Source of the DNA: Stutzerimonas xanthomarina DSM 18231
Lineage (GTDB): Bacteria; Pseudomonadota; Gammaproteobacteria; Pseudomonadales; Pseudomonadaceae
NCBI RefSeq assembly: GCF_900129835.1
Contig: NZ_FQXA01000007.1
Location: forward strand, 186,001 to 250,000
DNA: 64,000 nucleotides
Direction: 5' to 3'
The notes under the pieces are model-generated. The model saw nothing but the letters and a program-made list of their open reading frames with translations, was not told the DNA's origin and did not search any database. The position numbers and the translations under genes were made by a program. Position 1 is the first letter of the stretch. Each line of letters opens with the position of its first letter. Shown here one piece after another: positions 32,189 through 41,121 of this stretch.

Positions 32189-33375
32189 GGTGCATCCCCC
32201 AGGATCAGGCTGATGTTGTTACCGCCAAAGGCGAAGGAGTTGCTCATCATGCGTCGCGGTGCGGCAGTCGCAGCCGCCACGGTGCCGGCTACGACGAGGT
32301 CAAGGCGCGGCAATTCGGCGTCTTGCTCGCCGTCCCATCGATGCGGCGGTAGCAGCTGTGTGGGGTTGTGTTCCGACAACAGCAGCCAGCAGAACGCCGT
32401 TTCCAAGGCGCCGGCGGCACCGAGGGTGTGGCCGGTGAGCGGCTTGGTGGATGAGCAAGGCACGCCAGCCGGAAATACCCTGGCCACAGCTAGGCTTTCC
32501 ATCGCATCGTTGTGCCGAGTGGCGGTGCCGTGCAGGTTCAGATAACCGATCTGTTCGGGCAGGATTCCGGCGCTGCTCATTGCGTTGCCCATCGACGCTA
32601 TCGCGCCCAGGCCCTGCGGGTCAGGAGCGGAGATGTGGTGGGCATCGGAACTGGCGCCGCCACCGAGCAGGGCAATCGGCGCGCGCTCACGCGTCATCAG
32701 GAAGACCGCTGCCGCTTCGCCGATATTGATGCCGTCGCGGTTGACCGAGAACGGATTGCAGACGCGAATGCTGGTCGCCTCGAGGGCGCTGAAGCCGCGC
32801 AGTGTCAGATCGCACAGGGTATCCACGCCGCCACAGATCACTGCATCGCAAATGCCCGCATCCAGCAACCGTTTGGCGCTCAGCAGTGCTCGCGCGCTGG
32901 ACGTACAGGCCGTGGATATCGCGTAGCTCGGGCCGCTGAGCTGCAGCCGCTCGCTGATGAAGCTGGCCGGCGCACAAAGCTCTTGATGGCTGTAGTGATA
33001 GCTGGACGGCAATTGGCCGTCACGTACCAGACGGGCTATTCCCTGGGTTGCCTCCTGAATGCCGGAGGTGCTGGTTCCCATGACCACGCCGACACGGCTT
33101 GGGCCGAAGCGCGAGATCGCTTCATGCACTTCGCATTCGATTTCGTCCAGGGCAGCCAACAGCAGCTGGTTGTTGCGGGTGGCGTGCTGCAGCGGCGCAT
33201 CGGCAAGCGAGGGTAGCTTGCCGGTGACGGCGCCGACCGGCAGGCTGCGCCCGGCAATCCTCTGGGGATGCGGCTGCATGCCTGAGCCGTCGCCGGCCAG
33301 CAGTCGCTGGGCAACTTCAGCCTTGCCGCGCCCCAGGGCGCAAATCAGCCCGAGTGCATTGAGGTAGGCGGTCAT
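32185..33375 (-). CDS. APE beta-ketoacyl-ACP synthase (FabB-like)
   Basis: 396 residues. Complete ketosynthase: Cys157 in AISTACTSSARA, histidines in NLHGTATRHNDA and TGHTLGAAGALE. In characterised aryl polyene systems a ketosynthase of this type pairs with a chain-length factor; the likely partner here is the short protein at 45574-46293. It lies between the DUF3261 lipoprotein and the dehydratase, with four-base overlaps on both sides. Confidence 0.92.
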   Translation of the reverse strand: MTAYLNALGLICALGRGKAEVAQRLLAGDGSGMQPHPQRIAGRSLPVGAVTGKLPSLADAPLQHATRNNQLLLAALDEIECEVHEAISRFGPSRVGVVMGTSTSGIQEATQGIARLVRDGQLPSSYHYSHQELCAPASFISERLQLSGPSYAISTACTSSARALLSAKRLLDAGICDAVICGGVDTLCDLTLRGFSALEATSIRVCNPFSVNRDGINIGEAAAVFLMTRERAPIALLGGGASSDAHHISAPDPQGLGAIASMGNAMSSAGILPEQIGYLNLHGTATRHNDAMESLAVARVFPAGVPCSSTKPLTGHTLGAAGALETAFCWLLLSEHNPTQLLPPHRWDGEQDAELPRLDLVVAGTVAAATAAPRRMMSNSFAFGGNNISLILGDAP

Positions 33376-33899
33376 GGTTGGCGGGCTCCGGCTGGCGCGA
33401 TAGGCGCGACACCATAGGTCAGCGTCGGCCCGACGTCGAGTTCGAAGCCGCCATTATCCTGATAGCGAACGTGCCAGGCCGAGCTGCCGTCTGCCAGAGA
33501 GCGGCTGCTCCCGTGCAGCGTCCAGGGCTTGCCCGCATAGAGTTCGCCTAGCTGCTCGGCGGGGCTGAGTGCGAATAGCAGCGCGGCAAACAGCGCACGC
33601 GCTTCGGCATTGGGCGGCAGCAGCCCATCGACTTGCCAATGCCCATCAAGCAGCAGCTGGCGCGCCAGCGGTACGCCCAGCGGGTTGAACAGCGACCAGC
33701 GCAAGGCAGCCCCTTCTTGCTGAATCACCAGTAGCCAATCGTCCGTGGTGCCGTGCTCATGACGTTGGACATGCAACTGCATCGGCAACGACAGCAATGG
33801 CGTTTGACTCGGCAAAGGCTGTTGCTGGGCGCAGGCACCGAGCAACAGCAGCAGCGGCAGCCAGGTCAGGCGTGACAGGCAGTGTTTCAACGTGATCAT
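33372..33899 (-). CDS. DUF3261 lipoprotein of the APE cluster
   Basis: 175 residues with a lipoprotein signal (LTWLPLLLLLGACAQ, lipobox LGAC). The mature part is a beta-rich DUF3261-type domain (SLFNPLGVPLARQLLLDGHW, LPPNAEARALFAALLFALSP). DUF3261 lipoproteins are found almost only in aryl polyene clusters and are presumed to help move the product to, or hold it in, the outer membrane together with the LolA-like carrier; the exact role is unproven. ATGA overlaps upstream and downstream. Confidence 0.85.
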   Translation of the reverse strand: MITLKHCLSRLTWLPLLLLLGACAQQQPLPSQTPLLSLPMQLHVQRHEHGTTDDWLLVIQQEGAALRWSLFNPLGVPLARQLLLDGHWQVDGLLPPNAEARALFAALLFALSPAEQLGELYAGKPWTLHGSSRSLADGSSAWHVRYQDNGGFELDVGPTLTYGVAPIAPAGARQP

Positions 33900-35149
33900 G
33901 CGGGCGTTGGAGTGGCACAGAGCTCGGCCAATACGCGCAAGCGGCGTTGGGGCTCGGCGACGTAGGGGTTGCGGTCGTCCCAGGCGTAACCAGCGAGGAT
34001 TGAGCAGATCATCCGGCGAATCTCCGGCTGGGCCCGTTCGTAGTAAATGACGTCCTGGAAGCTGCCGTCGTACCAGCCCTCGACATAGGTGCGGAAGGTA
34101 TCCACGCCCCGCTTAAGCGGCGCTGCGAATTCGCTTTCCCAGTCCACTGCCTCGCCGTTCAGCTGTCGGTGCAATACGGCGGCCGCCATGCTCGCCGAGC
34201 GCATCGCGATGGTGACGCCGGATGAGAACACCGGGTCGAGAAACTCGGCGGCATTACCTAGAAGTGCAAAACCGCGGCCGTGCAGTGCTTTGACGCTTGC
34301 CGAATAGCCGTTGATCGGGCGTGCGGGGATGTCCCATTCCGCATGCTTGAGGATGCGCTTGAGGTTGGGGGCCTCCATGACGAATTCCTTGAGGCAGGCG
34401 TCCAGATCCACCGGGCGGCCCTCGTAGCGCTCGGCGCTGGCCACCACGCCCAGCGAGCAGCGGCCATCGCTGAACGGGATGGTCCAGAACCAGACGTCGC
34501 GCAGTTCCGGGTGGGTAGTGATGAGAATCTTGTCGCGGTCAAAGTGCGGGTCGTCAATGTTGTCCCTGATATGGGTGAACACCGCACGGCGCAGTGGAAA
34601 GCTCGACGGCGCTTCCAGATCGAGCAAGCGCGGCAGCACTCGGCCGTAGCCGCTGGCGTCGAGGACGAAGTCGGCCTGGAGCGCATATTCGCTACCGTCG
34701 AGGCGGCGCACCTGCAAACTCGGGCGCGAGCCGTCGAAATCTGCGGCAGTAATCTCCTCTTCGTAGCGAATCTCTACGCCTTGCAGCGCGGCCTGATCGG
34801 CCAGCAGCTTGTCGAAATCCGCCCGCTGAACCTGATAGGTGCTGCCGTGGCCTTCGGTGAATTTGTCGCGAAAATCGAACTCGGTGTAGCGTTTACCGCA
34901 GCCAAAGGCCGCGCCATGCTTGGTCTGAAAGCCAGCGGCCTGTACCGCCTCGAGCATGCCCGCTTCCTCGATGAAATCCAGGCAATGGGAGAGCAGGCTT
35001 TCACCAATCGAAAAGCGTGGAAACCGCTGTCGTTCGATGACCAGCACGTCGTGGCCCTGGCGCTTGAGCAGGGCAGCAGCGATAGCCCCGGAGGGCCCCG
35101 CGCCGATAACGACAACGCTACGGTTTTCAGGATGCGATGAAGCCTTCAT
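33896..35149 (-). CDS. FAD-dependent enzyme of the flavin-halogenase-like family
   Basis: 417 residues. The FAD-binding Rossmann motif VIGAGPSGAIAAALLKRQG (about 14-32) is followed by FPRFSIGESLLSHCLDFIEE, the pattern of flavin-dependent halogenases. Lys77 stands in GFQTKHGAAFGCG, at a position compatible with the conserved halogenase lysine, and WFWTIP at 220-225 matches the halogenase WxWxIP motif. LGNAAEFLDPVFSSGV is the second FAD motif. Many annotations call APE-cluster members simply FAD-dependent oxidoreductase. Either a halogenase acting on the aryl head group or chain (as in brominated xanthomonadins) or a relative that has become an oxidase or reductase. A 147-base gap without a gene separates it from the exporter upstream. 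Confidence 0.72.
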   Translation of the reverse strand: MKASSHPENRSVVVIGAGPSGAIAAALLKRQGHDVLVIERQRFPRFSIGESLLSHCLDFIEEAGMLEAVQAAGFQTKHGAAFGCGKRYTEFDFRDKFTEGHGSTYQVQRADFDKLLADQAALQGVEIRYEEEITAADFDGSRPSLQVRRLDGSEYALQADFVLDASGYGRVLPRLLDLEAPSSFPLRRAVFTHIRDNIDDPHFDRDKILITTHPELRDVWFWTIPFSDGRCSLGVVASAERYEGRPVDLDACLKEFVMEAPNLKRILKHAEWDIPARPINGYSASVKALHGRGFALLGNAAEFLDPVFSSGVTIAMRSASMAAAVLHRQLNGEAVDWESEFAAPLKRGVDTFRTYVEGWYDGSFQDVIYYERAQPEIRRMICSILAGYAWDDRNPYVAEPQRRLRVLAELCATPTPA

Positions 35150-35296
35150 GTGTTCGACTCGGTAAGGTGGCGGAAGCCGGTCGCTGCCGGCGGGTTGGGT
35201 AAGACAGGTCGTTTTTCAGGCGAGCACCGTATTCCGGTCGCGCCCGAAACTCAGCCAAGGCCCGCTGAGGCCATAACACGGCGCCACGCTGGAGGG

Positions 35297-37636
35297 TCAA
35301 GATGCTGGGTTTCCGGTGGTTTCTGCAGCCCAGGGCGCGAGCAGAAATGCGAATACCAGGCCGATGCCCACCGCCAGGCCAAAGTTGCTCACAGCCGGCG
35401 TGCTCGACAAGGCTAGCAGGCCGAACGACAGCCAGGTGGTGACGGCCGCGAGAAGGGTGCCGACCAGGCTCACTGCGGCACCACCGATTTGCTCACGCAT
35501 GAGAATTGCGTAATCCACACCGATCGCCGTGACCAACAGCAGGCCGAACAGGCCGAACAGGGTCAATGGCTGGCCCAGCCAGCCGAGGCAGGCAAGGCTG
35601 CCAAGCGCCGCCAGCAGCGGAACAGCCAAACAGCGCAGGGCACCGCGCCAGCCGAATGGCAGGCACAGCAGCGCCAGAATGACGACAGCGGCCAGCAGTT
35701 TGAGCAGCGCTGCCTGGCGCTGGGTCTCGGCAAACAGACGATTCAGCTCGGCGGGCCGGTCGATGAGGCTGACCCCGCCGATACCGTCGGCCAGGCCGTG
35801 CAGCGCCGAACTGTCGCGAAGCCCCTGCAGGCTGATCAAGCCAGCAACTGTGCCGTCGCGTCGGCTACCCAGCCAGAGCGGGCGCCAAGGTTCGGCAAGC
35901 GGCCCGGCCAACACCTGATCGAGGCCGGTGACTGATAGCGCCTTGAGGTCAGCGAGTTCTTTTTCGAGCACCTCTGTGGTGATGCCAAGTGCCAGCAGCG
36001 GCTGGCTGTATTGCAGCAGGCGCGGCAACGTGAGATGCAGGCTCTCCTGGGCAACGGCTGGGGCAGCCAATTGGCTCAGGGCAAGATAGCCGTGCAGCTT
36101 CTGCTCTGCGACCAGCTCATCGAGGCGAGTGCCAAGCGCTTCCTGACGCTCCAGCAACTCGTCGGGTGTCTGTGCGCGAACCAGGAAATACTGGCTGGTC
36201 GGCTCGAAGCCGGTGATCTGGCCAATGCGCTCGGCCTGCTGCTGCAGCGCCGGCGCGCGGCTGACCCACTGGCGCAGGTCATCCTTGAACGACACTTGGC
36301 TGATACCGGCCAGGCAGAACACTACGAAGCCGGCCAGTAGCCAGCGCGAGGAAAGATGTTCGAGCAGACGCCGACGCAGGATCAAGGCGTGTTCAGCCCA
36401 GTTCAGCGGGGCGGCCCATGGTTGTAACGGAACGTTCACCAGCGCCGGCAGCAGGCAGGTAGCGCAGGCGAAGGCCCCGAGCAGTCCGGCCGCAGAAAAC
36501 ACCGCGACCTGGCTCAATGCTGGAAACGGTGTGAACGCCATGGCCAGATAGCCGATGACATTGGTCGCCAGCGCCAGAGCAAGGCCGGGCAGTGTCAGGC
36601 GCAAGGCTCGAAAGGCCTGCCATGGCTGCAATGTCCAGCTCTTGGACAGGTAGTGCAGCGGAAAATCGATGCTGACACCGACTAAGCTGGCTCCCAGCAC
36701 CAGCGTCAGTACGTGGATCTGACCGAACAGCGCAACGCAGGCCGCGGCGCCACTGAGCGCGCCGACCAGCACTGGCAGGGCGACCAGCAGCACGCGCGGC
36801 GTACGGAACAGCAGATGCAGCAGAGCCAGGGTGGCGACGAGCGAGACGCTACCGATCAGGCCTGCTTCCTCACGCGCCTGACGCTGCCCATATGCGGCAT
36901 GCAGCACGCCGCCCGCCGCGAGCAACTCGCCGTGCTGGGATTCGACCCAGCGGCGAGCGGCACGAACCTGATCGTCAACCTGCAGCGGCAGCTTGTCATC
37001 GAAGGCATCGCCGTCGATCTGTGCATGGATAACCGCCCAGCGCTGGCCGTCATGTTCGGCCAGCAGCGCGCCATCGAGGCGCGGGTGGATATTGCCCGAT
37101 TGTGGCAGTCGCCGCTGCGCCAGATCGGCCAGGCCGAACCAGTCTTCTTCAACCGGCACCAGGCTGGTGCTTTCAAACGGGCTGAACAGGCGCTGCAGGC
37201 GTTGTTGAATGAACGCTTCGGGTGAGGCGATCAAGGCTTCGCGGCTGGCCCCGTCGAGCAATACCAGACGTTGATCCAGTAATTGCTGGCGTACGGCCGG
37301 CAAATCGGCCTGCACGGAGCGACGAATCTGCGCAAACAGGCCGCTGGCCTTGAGATTGCCGGCGACCTCCTTAGCCAGCGCGACTGCGGTGTCTTCGTCG
37401 GCATGCCCAACCAGCAGCATCAGATCGCGATTCAGCGGTTCCTGCACGCGCTGCTCGGCGAGTTGCTCGAGTTCCCCAGGCGCACCGCTGGGCAACAATT
37501 GCAGCAAATTAGCGCTGACCGGCGCGCCATCGCGCCATTGCCATGCGGTCAACGCGACCAGCCCAAGCAGGGCCAGAAAAAACAGTGAGGAGAGCCAGGC
37601 CGGCAGCCTGAGCGCGTGATCAGTCGGCGAGGTCAT
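35297..37636 (-). CDS. MMPL-family exporter of the APE cluster
   Basis: 779 residues with the RND/MMPL topology: one helix near the N-terminus (LPAWLSSLFFLALLGLVALT), a large periplasmic loop (about 40-240), five helices, a second loop (about 415-600) and the remaining helices to the end. GASLVGVSIDFPLHYLSKSW is the intramembrane Asp motif that powers proton-driven export. Members in APE clusters are thought to move the aryl polyene lipid out of the inner membrane. The start at 37636 overlaps the stop of the LolA-like gene by 17 bases. Confidence 0.88.
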   Translation of the reverse strand: MTSPTDHALRLPAWLSSLFFLALLGLVALTAWQWRDGAPVSANLLQLLPSGAPGELEQLAEQRVQEPLNRDLMLLVGHADEDTAVALAKEVAGNLKASGLFAQIRRSVQADLPAVRQQLLDQRLVLLDGASREALIASPEAFIQQRLQRLFSPFESTSLVPVEEDWFGLADLAQRRLPQSGNIHPRLDGALLAEHDGQRWAVIHAQIDGDAFDDKLPLQVDDQVRAARRWVESQHGELLAAGGVLHAAYGQRQAREEAGLIGSVSLVATLALLHLLFRTPRVLLVALPVLVGALSGAAACVALFGQIHVLTLVLGASLVGVSIDFPLHYLSKSWTLQPWQAFRALRLTLPGLALALATNVIGYLAMAFTPFPALSQVAVFSAAGLLGAFACATCLLPALVNVPLQPWAAPLNWAEHALILRRRLLEHLSSRWLLAGFVVFCLAGISQVSFKDDLRQWVSRAPALQQQAERIGQITGFEPTSQYFLVRAQTPDELLERQEALGTRLDELVAEQKLHGYLALSQLAAPAVAQESLHLTLPRLLQYSQPLLALGITTEVLEKELADLKALSVTGLDQVLAGPLAEPWRPLWLGSRRDGTVAGLISLQGLRDSSALHGLADGIGGVSLIDRPAELNRLFAETQRQAALLKLLAAVVILALLCLPFGWRGALRCLAVPLLAALGSLACLGWLGQPLTLFGLFGLLLVTAIGVDYAILMREQIGGAAVSLVGTLLAAVTTWLSFGLLALSSTPAVSNFGLAVGIGLVFAFLLAPWAAETTGNPAS

Positions 37637-38237
37637 GGCGTTCGCTAGGGCTCAACTGATCATCGATCTGGACGTCGGTCAGCAGCAACAGTGTGCTGTC
37701 ACCCTGGGCTTCACTCAGCTCGATACGCTCGGCGGTGGCCCCTCCCTGGATCAGAATGCTGGAGAAGATCTGTGCGAGCAGCCGGGAGCGCGGGGTTAGT
37801 GTCAACGCCCATGCCTGCGCAGTGCCAGTCAGCTGCAATTCAAAATCGCGCTGCAAGGCTTCGGTGTCGCCCTGCAGTACGGCTAGAAACAGTTCGTTCT
37901 GCCGCGCCGCGGGCCCTTGCTGACGGGTCTGCTGCCAGCCGCTGGGCGTGCGTCGGGCGATCCCGGCGGCGCTGATGCGGTAATCCTGTTGCACCGGGTC
38001 CTGCAGGAACCAGAGCAGACCGCTGTCGCGCGCCAGGACGAAGGTGCCCACGCTGACCAGAGGCTGGGGCAGGGCGCGCAGGTATTTCTCCTGGGTGAAG
38101 GTGCCGCGAACAACCGCCGGTTCGCCCAATTGCAAGCTGAGCTGCAGCAGATCGAATGCGTTGGCGCGGGCGGTCACCGCCAGCAACAGGCCCAGCGTAA
38201 TCAGCGTGCGGCAAAAGAGGCTATTGAATAGACGCAT
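37620..38237 (-). CDS. LolA-like outer-membrane lipid carrier of the APE cluster
   Basis: 205 residues from ATG 38237, overlapping the thioesterase stop (TGATG). Signal peptide (LITLGLLLAVTARANA, cleavage after ANA), then a LolA/DUF1571-like half-barrel: VRGTFTQEKYLRALPQPLVS is the typical Phe-Thr-Q start and SGLLWFLQDPVQQDYRIS the hydrophobic sheet. It probably carries the polyene lipid across the periplasm between the MMPL exporter and the outer membrane. Role is inferred from fold and context. Confidence 0.82.
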   Translation of the reverse strand: MRLFNSLFCRTLITLGLLLAVTARANAFDLLQLSLQLGEPAVVRGTFTQEKYLRALPQPLVSVGTFVLARDSGLLWFLQDPVQQDYRISAAGIARRTPSGWQQTRQQGPAARQNELFLAVLQGDTEALQRDFELQLTGTAQAWALTLTPRSRLLAQIFSSILIQGGATAERIELSEAQGDSTLLLLTDVQIDDQLSPSERHDLAD

Positions 38238-38662
38238 CACAGCAGCGCGCGCTCCACGGCGTCGACCAGCACCTTCGGCGAGGCCAGCAGCATTTCACGG
38301 CTGGCGATCTCCACAGCGACCTGAACGGTGCTGCCTCGGGTCATACGCTCGCCGGTCTCGGCGTCGCTGATCAGGTAGTTGATCTTCAGGCGGTTCTCCC
38401 ACTCGACCAGATCGGCGCGCACGACGATGCGTTGGTTGAAACGGGCGCCGCGGATGTAGCGCAGCTGCACGTCGATGATCGGCCAGGCGTAGCCGGCATC
38501 CCTCATCTGCATATAGTTGTGATCGATGCGGTCGAGCAGGGCGCAGCGCGCCATCTCGAAATACTTGACGTAATGGCCGTGCCAGACGATGTCCATGGAA
38601 TCGACGTCGAAGAAGGGCACCAGCACTTCGACTTCTGCCTGCAGTACGCCGCCCTTACGCAT
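38237..38662 (-). CDS. APE acyl thioesterase (4HBT hotdog)
   Basis: 141 residues from ATG 38662; a longer frame to 38725 lies inside the lyase gene and was rejected. 4-hydroxybenzoyl-CoA thioesterase type: VPFFDVDSMDIVWHGHYVKY contains the DxD and HxxY pattern of the family with a likely catalytic Asp. It would release acyl groups from ACP or CoA in the pigment pathway, either product release or editing. Overlaps the upstream ammonia-lyase stop by 8 bases and the LolA-like start by one. Confidence 0.85.
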   Translation of the reverse strand: MRKGGVLQAEVEVLVPFFDVDSMDIVWHGHYVKYFEMARCALLDRIDHNYMQMRDAGYAWPIIDVQLRYIRGARFNQRIVVRADLVEWENRLKINYLISDAETGERMTRGSTVQVAVEIASREMLLASPKVLVDAVERALL

Positions 38663-40193
38663 ACAGTCCCCAGTGCTGCGCACGAATGCGCTCGAGGCAA
38701 AGGCGCAGTTCGCTTTCCAGCGCACGGTCTTCGATCAGCGGTGGGAAGTCTTCGGCAAGCGCTTCGTGCATCACTGCGAGGGGGGCCGGTAGCGCCCGTG
38801 CCGCCGGCTGACGCTGGCGCAGCCAGACGCCCTGGTTCGCGGCGATCAGAGTGGCGGCGGCGACCTGTTCGGTCAGCTCCAGACTACGCAATGCATCGCG
38901 CGCGGCAATAGTGCCCATGCTGACCTTGTCCTGGTTGTGGCACTCGGTCGAGCGCGAAAAAACGCTGGCGGGCATGCTGTTTTTCAGGGCTTCGGCGGTC
39001 CAGGCGCTGGCTCCGATCTGCACGGCCTTGAAACCATGGTTGATCATCGCCGTGGCTTTGGGGGCGCCGGACAGGTTGCTCGGCAAGCCGTGGTTGTAGC
39101 GGGTGTCGACCAGCAACGCGAGCTGCCGGTCGAGCAGGTCGGCGACGTTGGCGACAAGATTCTTCAGGCTGTCCATGGCAAAGGCGATATGCCCGCCGTA
39201 GAAATGCCCACCATGCAGCACCCGCTCGTTTTCCGCGTCGATGATCGGGTTGTCATTGGCGCTGTTCAGTTCGGTTTCGATGAACTGCCGCAGCAGGCCC
39301 AGGCTGTCAGCCAGTACGCCGAGTACGTGCGGTGCGCAGCGCAGCGAGTAACGGTCCTGCAAGCGATGCAGCGGCGCGGTCGGTGCCTCGATGGCAAGGT
39401 CCTGACGAATCCAGGCGGCCACCTGTGTCTGCCCCGGGTGCGGCTTGGCCGCGAACAGGCGTTCGTCGAAATGCTCGGGGTTGCCTTCCAGCGCGATCAC
39501 GTTGAGTGCGGTGATTCGGGTCGCCAGTTTCAGCAGGTAATCGGCGCGGGCGTAGGCGAGGCAGGCCAGGCCGGTCATCACTGCGGTGCCGTTCATCAAC
39601 GCAAGGGCTTCTTTGGGACGGAGAGTCAGCGGCGTCCAGCCAAGCTGGCGGTGTACCTCGGCGGCGCTGCGGCGTTCGCCCCGATACATCACCTCTCGCT
39701 CGCCAGCCAGGGTCGCCGCGACATAGGACAGCGGCGTGAGGTCACCGCTCGCACCGACCGAGCCTTCTTCGGGGATCAATGGCAGCACGTCATGCTCGAG
39801 GAACGCCTGCATGCGCTCGAGCAACTCGATGCGTACGCCAGACATGCCGTGCGTCAGCGAACGCAGGCGGGCGCCCAGCACTGCTCGGGTGGCTTCCGCG
39901 TCGAGCAGCTTGCCCAGGCCGCAGCCGTGGAAGGTGAACAGGTGCTGTGGCAATGCCTCGACCTGATGCAGCGGCACCGCCACCACGCAGGAATCGCCAT
40001 AGCCGGTGGTCACGCCGTAGATCACGCCTTCGCGGTCGAGCAGGGTGTCGAGAAACTGCGCGCCGCGGGCGATCCGTTCGCGGAACGCCGCGTCGGACTG
40101 CAGCCGGGCGGGCGCATGGCCCTGGGCGACGGCCAGCAGGTCTTCGATACGCAGATGGTTTTCACCAAAGATCACGGGCTCAGCGTTGTTCAT
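38655..40193 (-). CDS. Aromatic amino acid ammonia-lyase (HAL/PAL/TAL family)
   Basis: 512 residues from ATG 40193 (MNNAEPVIFGENHLRIEDLL). The Ala148-Ser149-Gly150 triplet in EEGSVGASGDLTPLSY forms the MIO cofactor; the catalytic Tyr lies in GVIYGVTTGYGD (Tyr59). Family member of about 510 residues, as HAL and TAL. Residues aligned to the selectivity pair of R. sphaeroides TAL (His-Leu) read Phe88-His89 (LFTFHGCGLG), which is neither the Ser-His of histidine lyases nor the classical His-Leu of TAL; the Phe suggests a phenylalanine or other aromatic substrate. It should supply the aryl starter acid (cinnamate or coumarate type) to the ligase at 41939-43618. Substrate needs assay. Confidence 0.88.
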   Translation of the reverse strand: MNNAEPVIFGENHLRIEDLLAVAQGHAPARLQSDAAFRERIARGAQFLDTLLDREGVIYGVTTGYGDSCVVAVPLHQVEALPQHLFTFHGCGLGKLLDAEATRAVLGARLRSLTHGMSGVRIELLERMQAFLEHDVLPLIPEEGSVGASGDLTPLSYVAATLAGEREVMYRGERRSAAEVHRQLGWTPLTLRPKEALALMNGTAVMTGLACLAYARADYLLKLATRITALNVIALEGNPEHFDERLFAAKPHPGQTQVAAWIRQDLAIEAPTAPLHRLQDRYSLRCAPHVLGVLADSLGLLRQFIETELNSANDNPIIDAENERVLHGGHFYGGHIAFAMDSLKNLVANVADLLDRQLALLVDTRYNHGLPSNLSGAPKATAMINHGFKAVQIGASAWTAEALKNSMPASVFSRSTECHNQDKVSMGTIAARDALRSLELTEQVAAATLIAANQGVWLRQRQPAARALPAPLAVMHEALAEDFPPLIEDRALESELRLCLERIRAQHWGLYA

Positions 40194-41121
40194 GGGTGTT
40201 CCAGAAAGGGTAGAAGTTGAACCATTGCAAGGGTGCCTCCAGGCAGCGTGCCGCCAGTCGATCCGCGTAGCGCTGAACCCAGGCCTGCACCACGGCATCG
40301 CGCTGGCCACGCCGCCACTCGACGCGATCAGCGAAGGGCTCCAGATGGACATGGAATTGCCCCGCATGTTTCAGGCAGAACAGCAGATTCGCCGGGCACT
40401 GCAGCAAGCCGGCCAGCAGCCACGGCCCCTGCGGAAACGCGGCCGGCTGGCCAAGAAAATCGGCCGTGGCGATGCGCCCGCCCTGCAGCGGCACCCGATC
40501 ACCGGCGATGGCGAGCCATTCGCCCTGATCCAGCCGATGGGACAACTCCATCATGATCGCCGGGTCGAGTTCGCTGACCTGAATCAGCCGCAAGTTGTTC
40601 GCGCCGGATTCATCCAGTAGCCGGTTGAACTGTTCGGCGTGACGGGTGTGCACCAGGACGTTCATCTTTACCTTACGGCCCATTTCCGCCAGGGCCCGGC
40701 AGATCTCCAGATTGCCCAGGTGCGATCCGACCAGCAGCTGGCCGCGTGGCGCCTTGAGGTCAGCGTGCAGGTTGGCGCTGTCATGCAGCACCAGTCGATC
40801 TAGCCTCAGACGTCCACCCCAGACATCGAGCTTGTCCAGCAAGGCATCGGCGAAGGCCATGAACTGGCGATAGACCGAGTGCCAGTTGGGCGCCAGATCG
40901 GCGCGGCCGCTGTACGCAGCGAGGTTCTGTTGGTACCGCCAGGCGCTCTGCCGCGCGCTGCGGTTGAACAGGTAGAAATACAGCACGATCAGGTACAGCA
41001 GCGGTGCCATGGCACGTCGGCCGAGCAGGCGCACGGCCCAGGCCGTTAGCTTCATCAAGGCAAAGCTGCCCCGCTCGCGGTGCGCGGCCCAATGCGAACC
41101 GGCTGCGGCCTGTTCGCTCAT
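40180..41121 (-). CDS. LpxL/HtrB-like lipid acyltransferase of the APE cluster
   Basis: 313 residues from ATG 41121, overlapping the glycosyltransferase stop by four bases. N-terminal membrane helix (AMAPLLYLIVLYFYLF), then the lysophospholipid-type acyltransferase fold with GSHLGNLEICRAL containing the HxxxxE motif and the later PFW end. In E. coli this family acylates lipid A; in APE clusters the homologue is thought to attach the polyene to a glycolipid-like core, which is inference. A long upstream extension rich in Ala/Arg was rejected as antisense. Overlaps HAL by 14 bases. Confidence 0.85.
   Translation of the reverse strand: MSEQAAAGSHWAAHRERGSFALMKLTAWAVRLLGRRAMAPLLYLIVLYFYLFNRSARQSAWRYQQNLAAYSGRADLAPNWHSVYRQFMAFADALLDKLDVWGGRLRLDRLVLHDSANLHADLKAPRGQLLVGSHLGNLEICRALAEMGRKVKMNVLVHTRHAEQFNRLLDESGANNLRLIQVSELDPAIMMELSHRLDQGEWLAIAGDRVPLQGGRIATADFLGQPAAFPQGPWLLAGLLQCPANLLFCLKHAGQFHVHLEPFADRVEWRRGQRDAVVQAWVQRYADRLAARCLEAPLQWFNFYPFWNTHEQR

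Noticed and set aside
38937-40220. 427-codon plus-strand frame
   Set aside because: Antisense to the ammonia-lyase gene, which is clearly coding; Gly/Arg/His-rich translation without a family.
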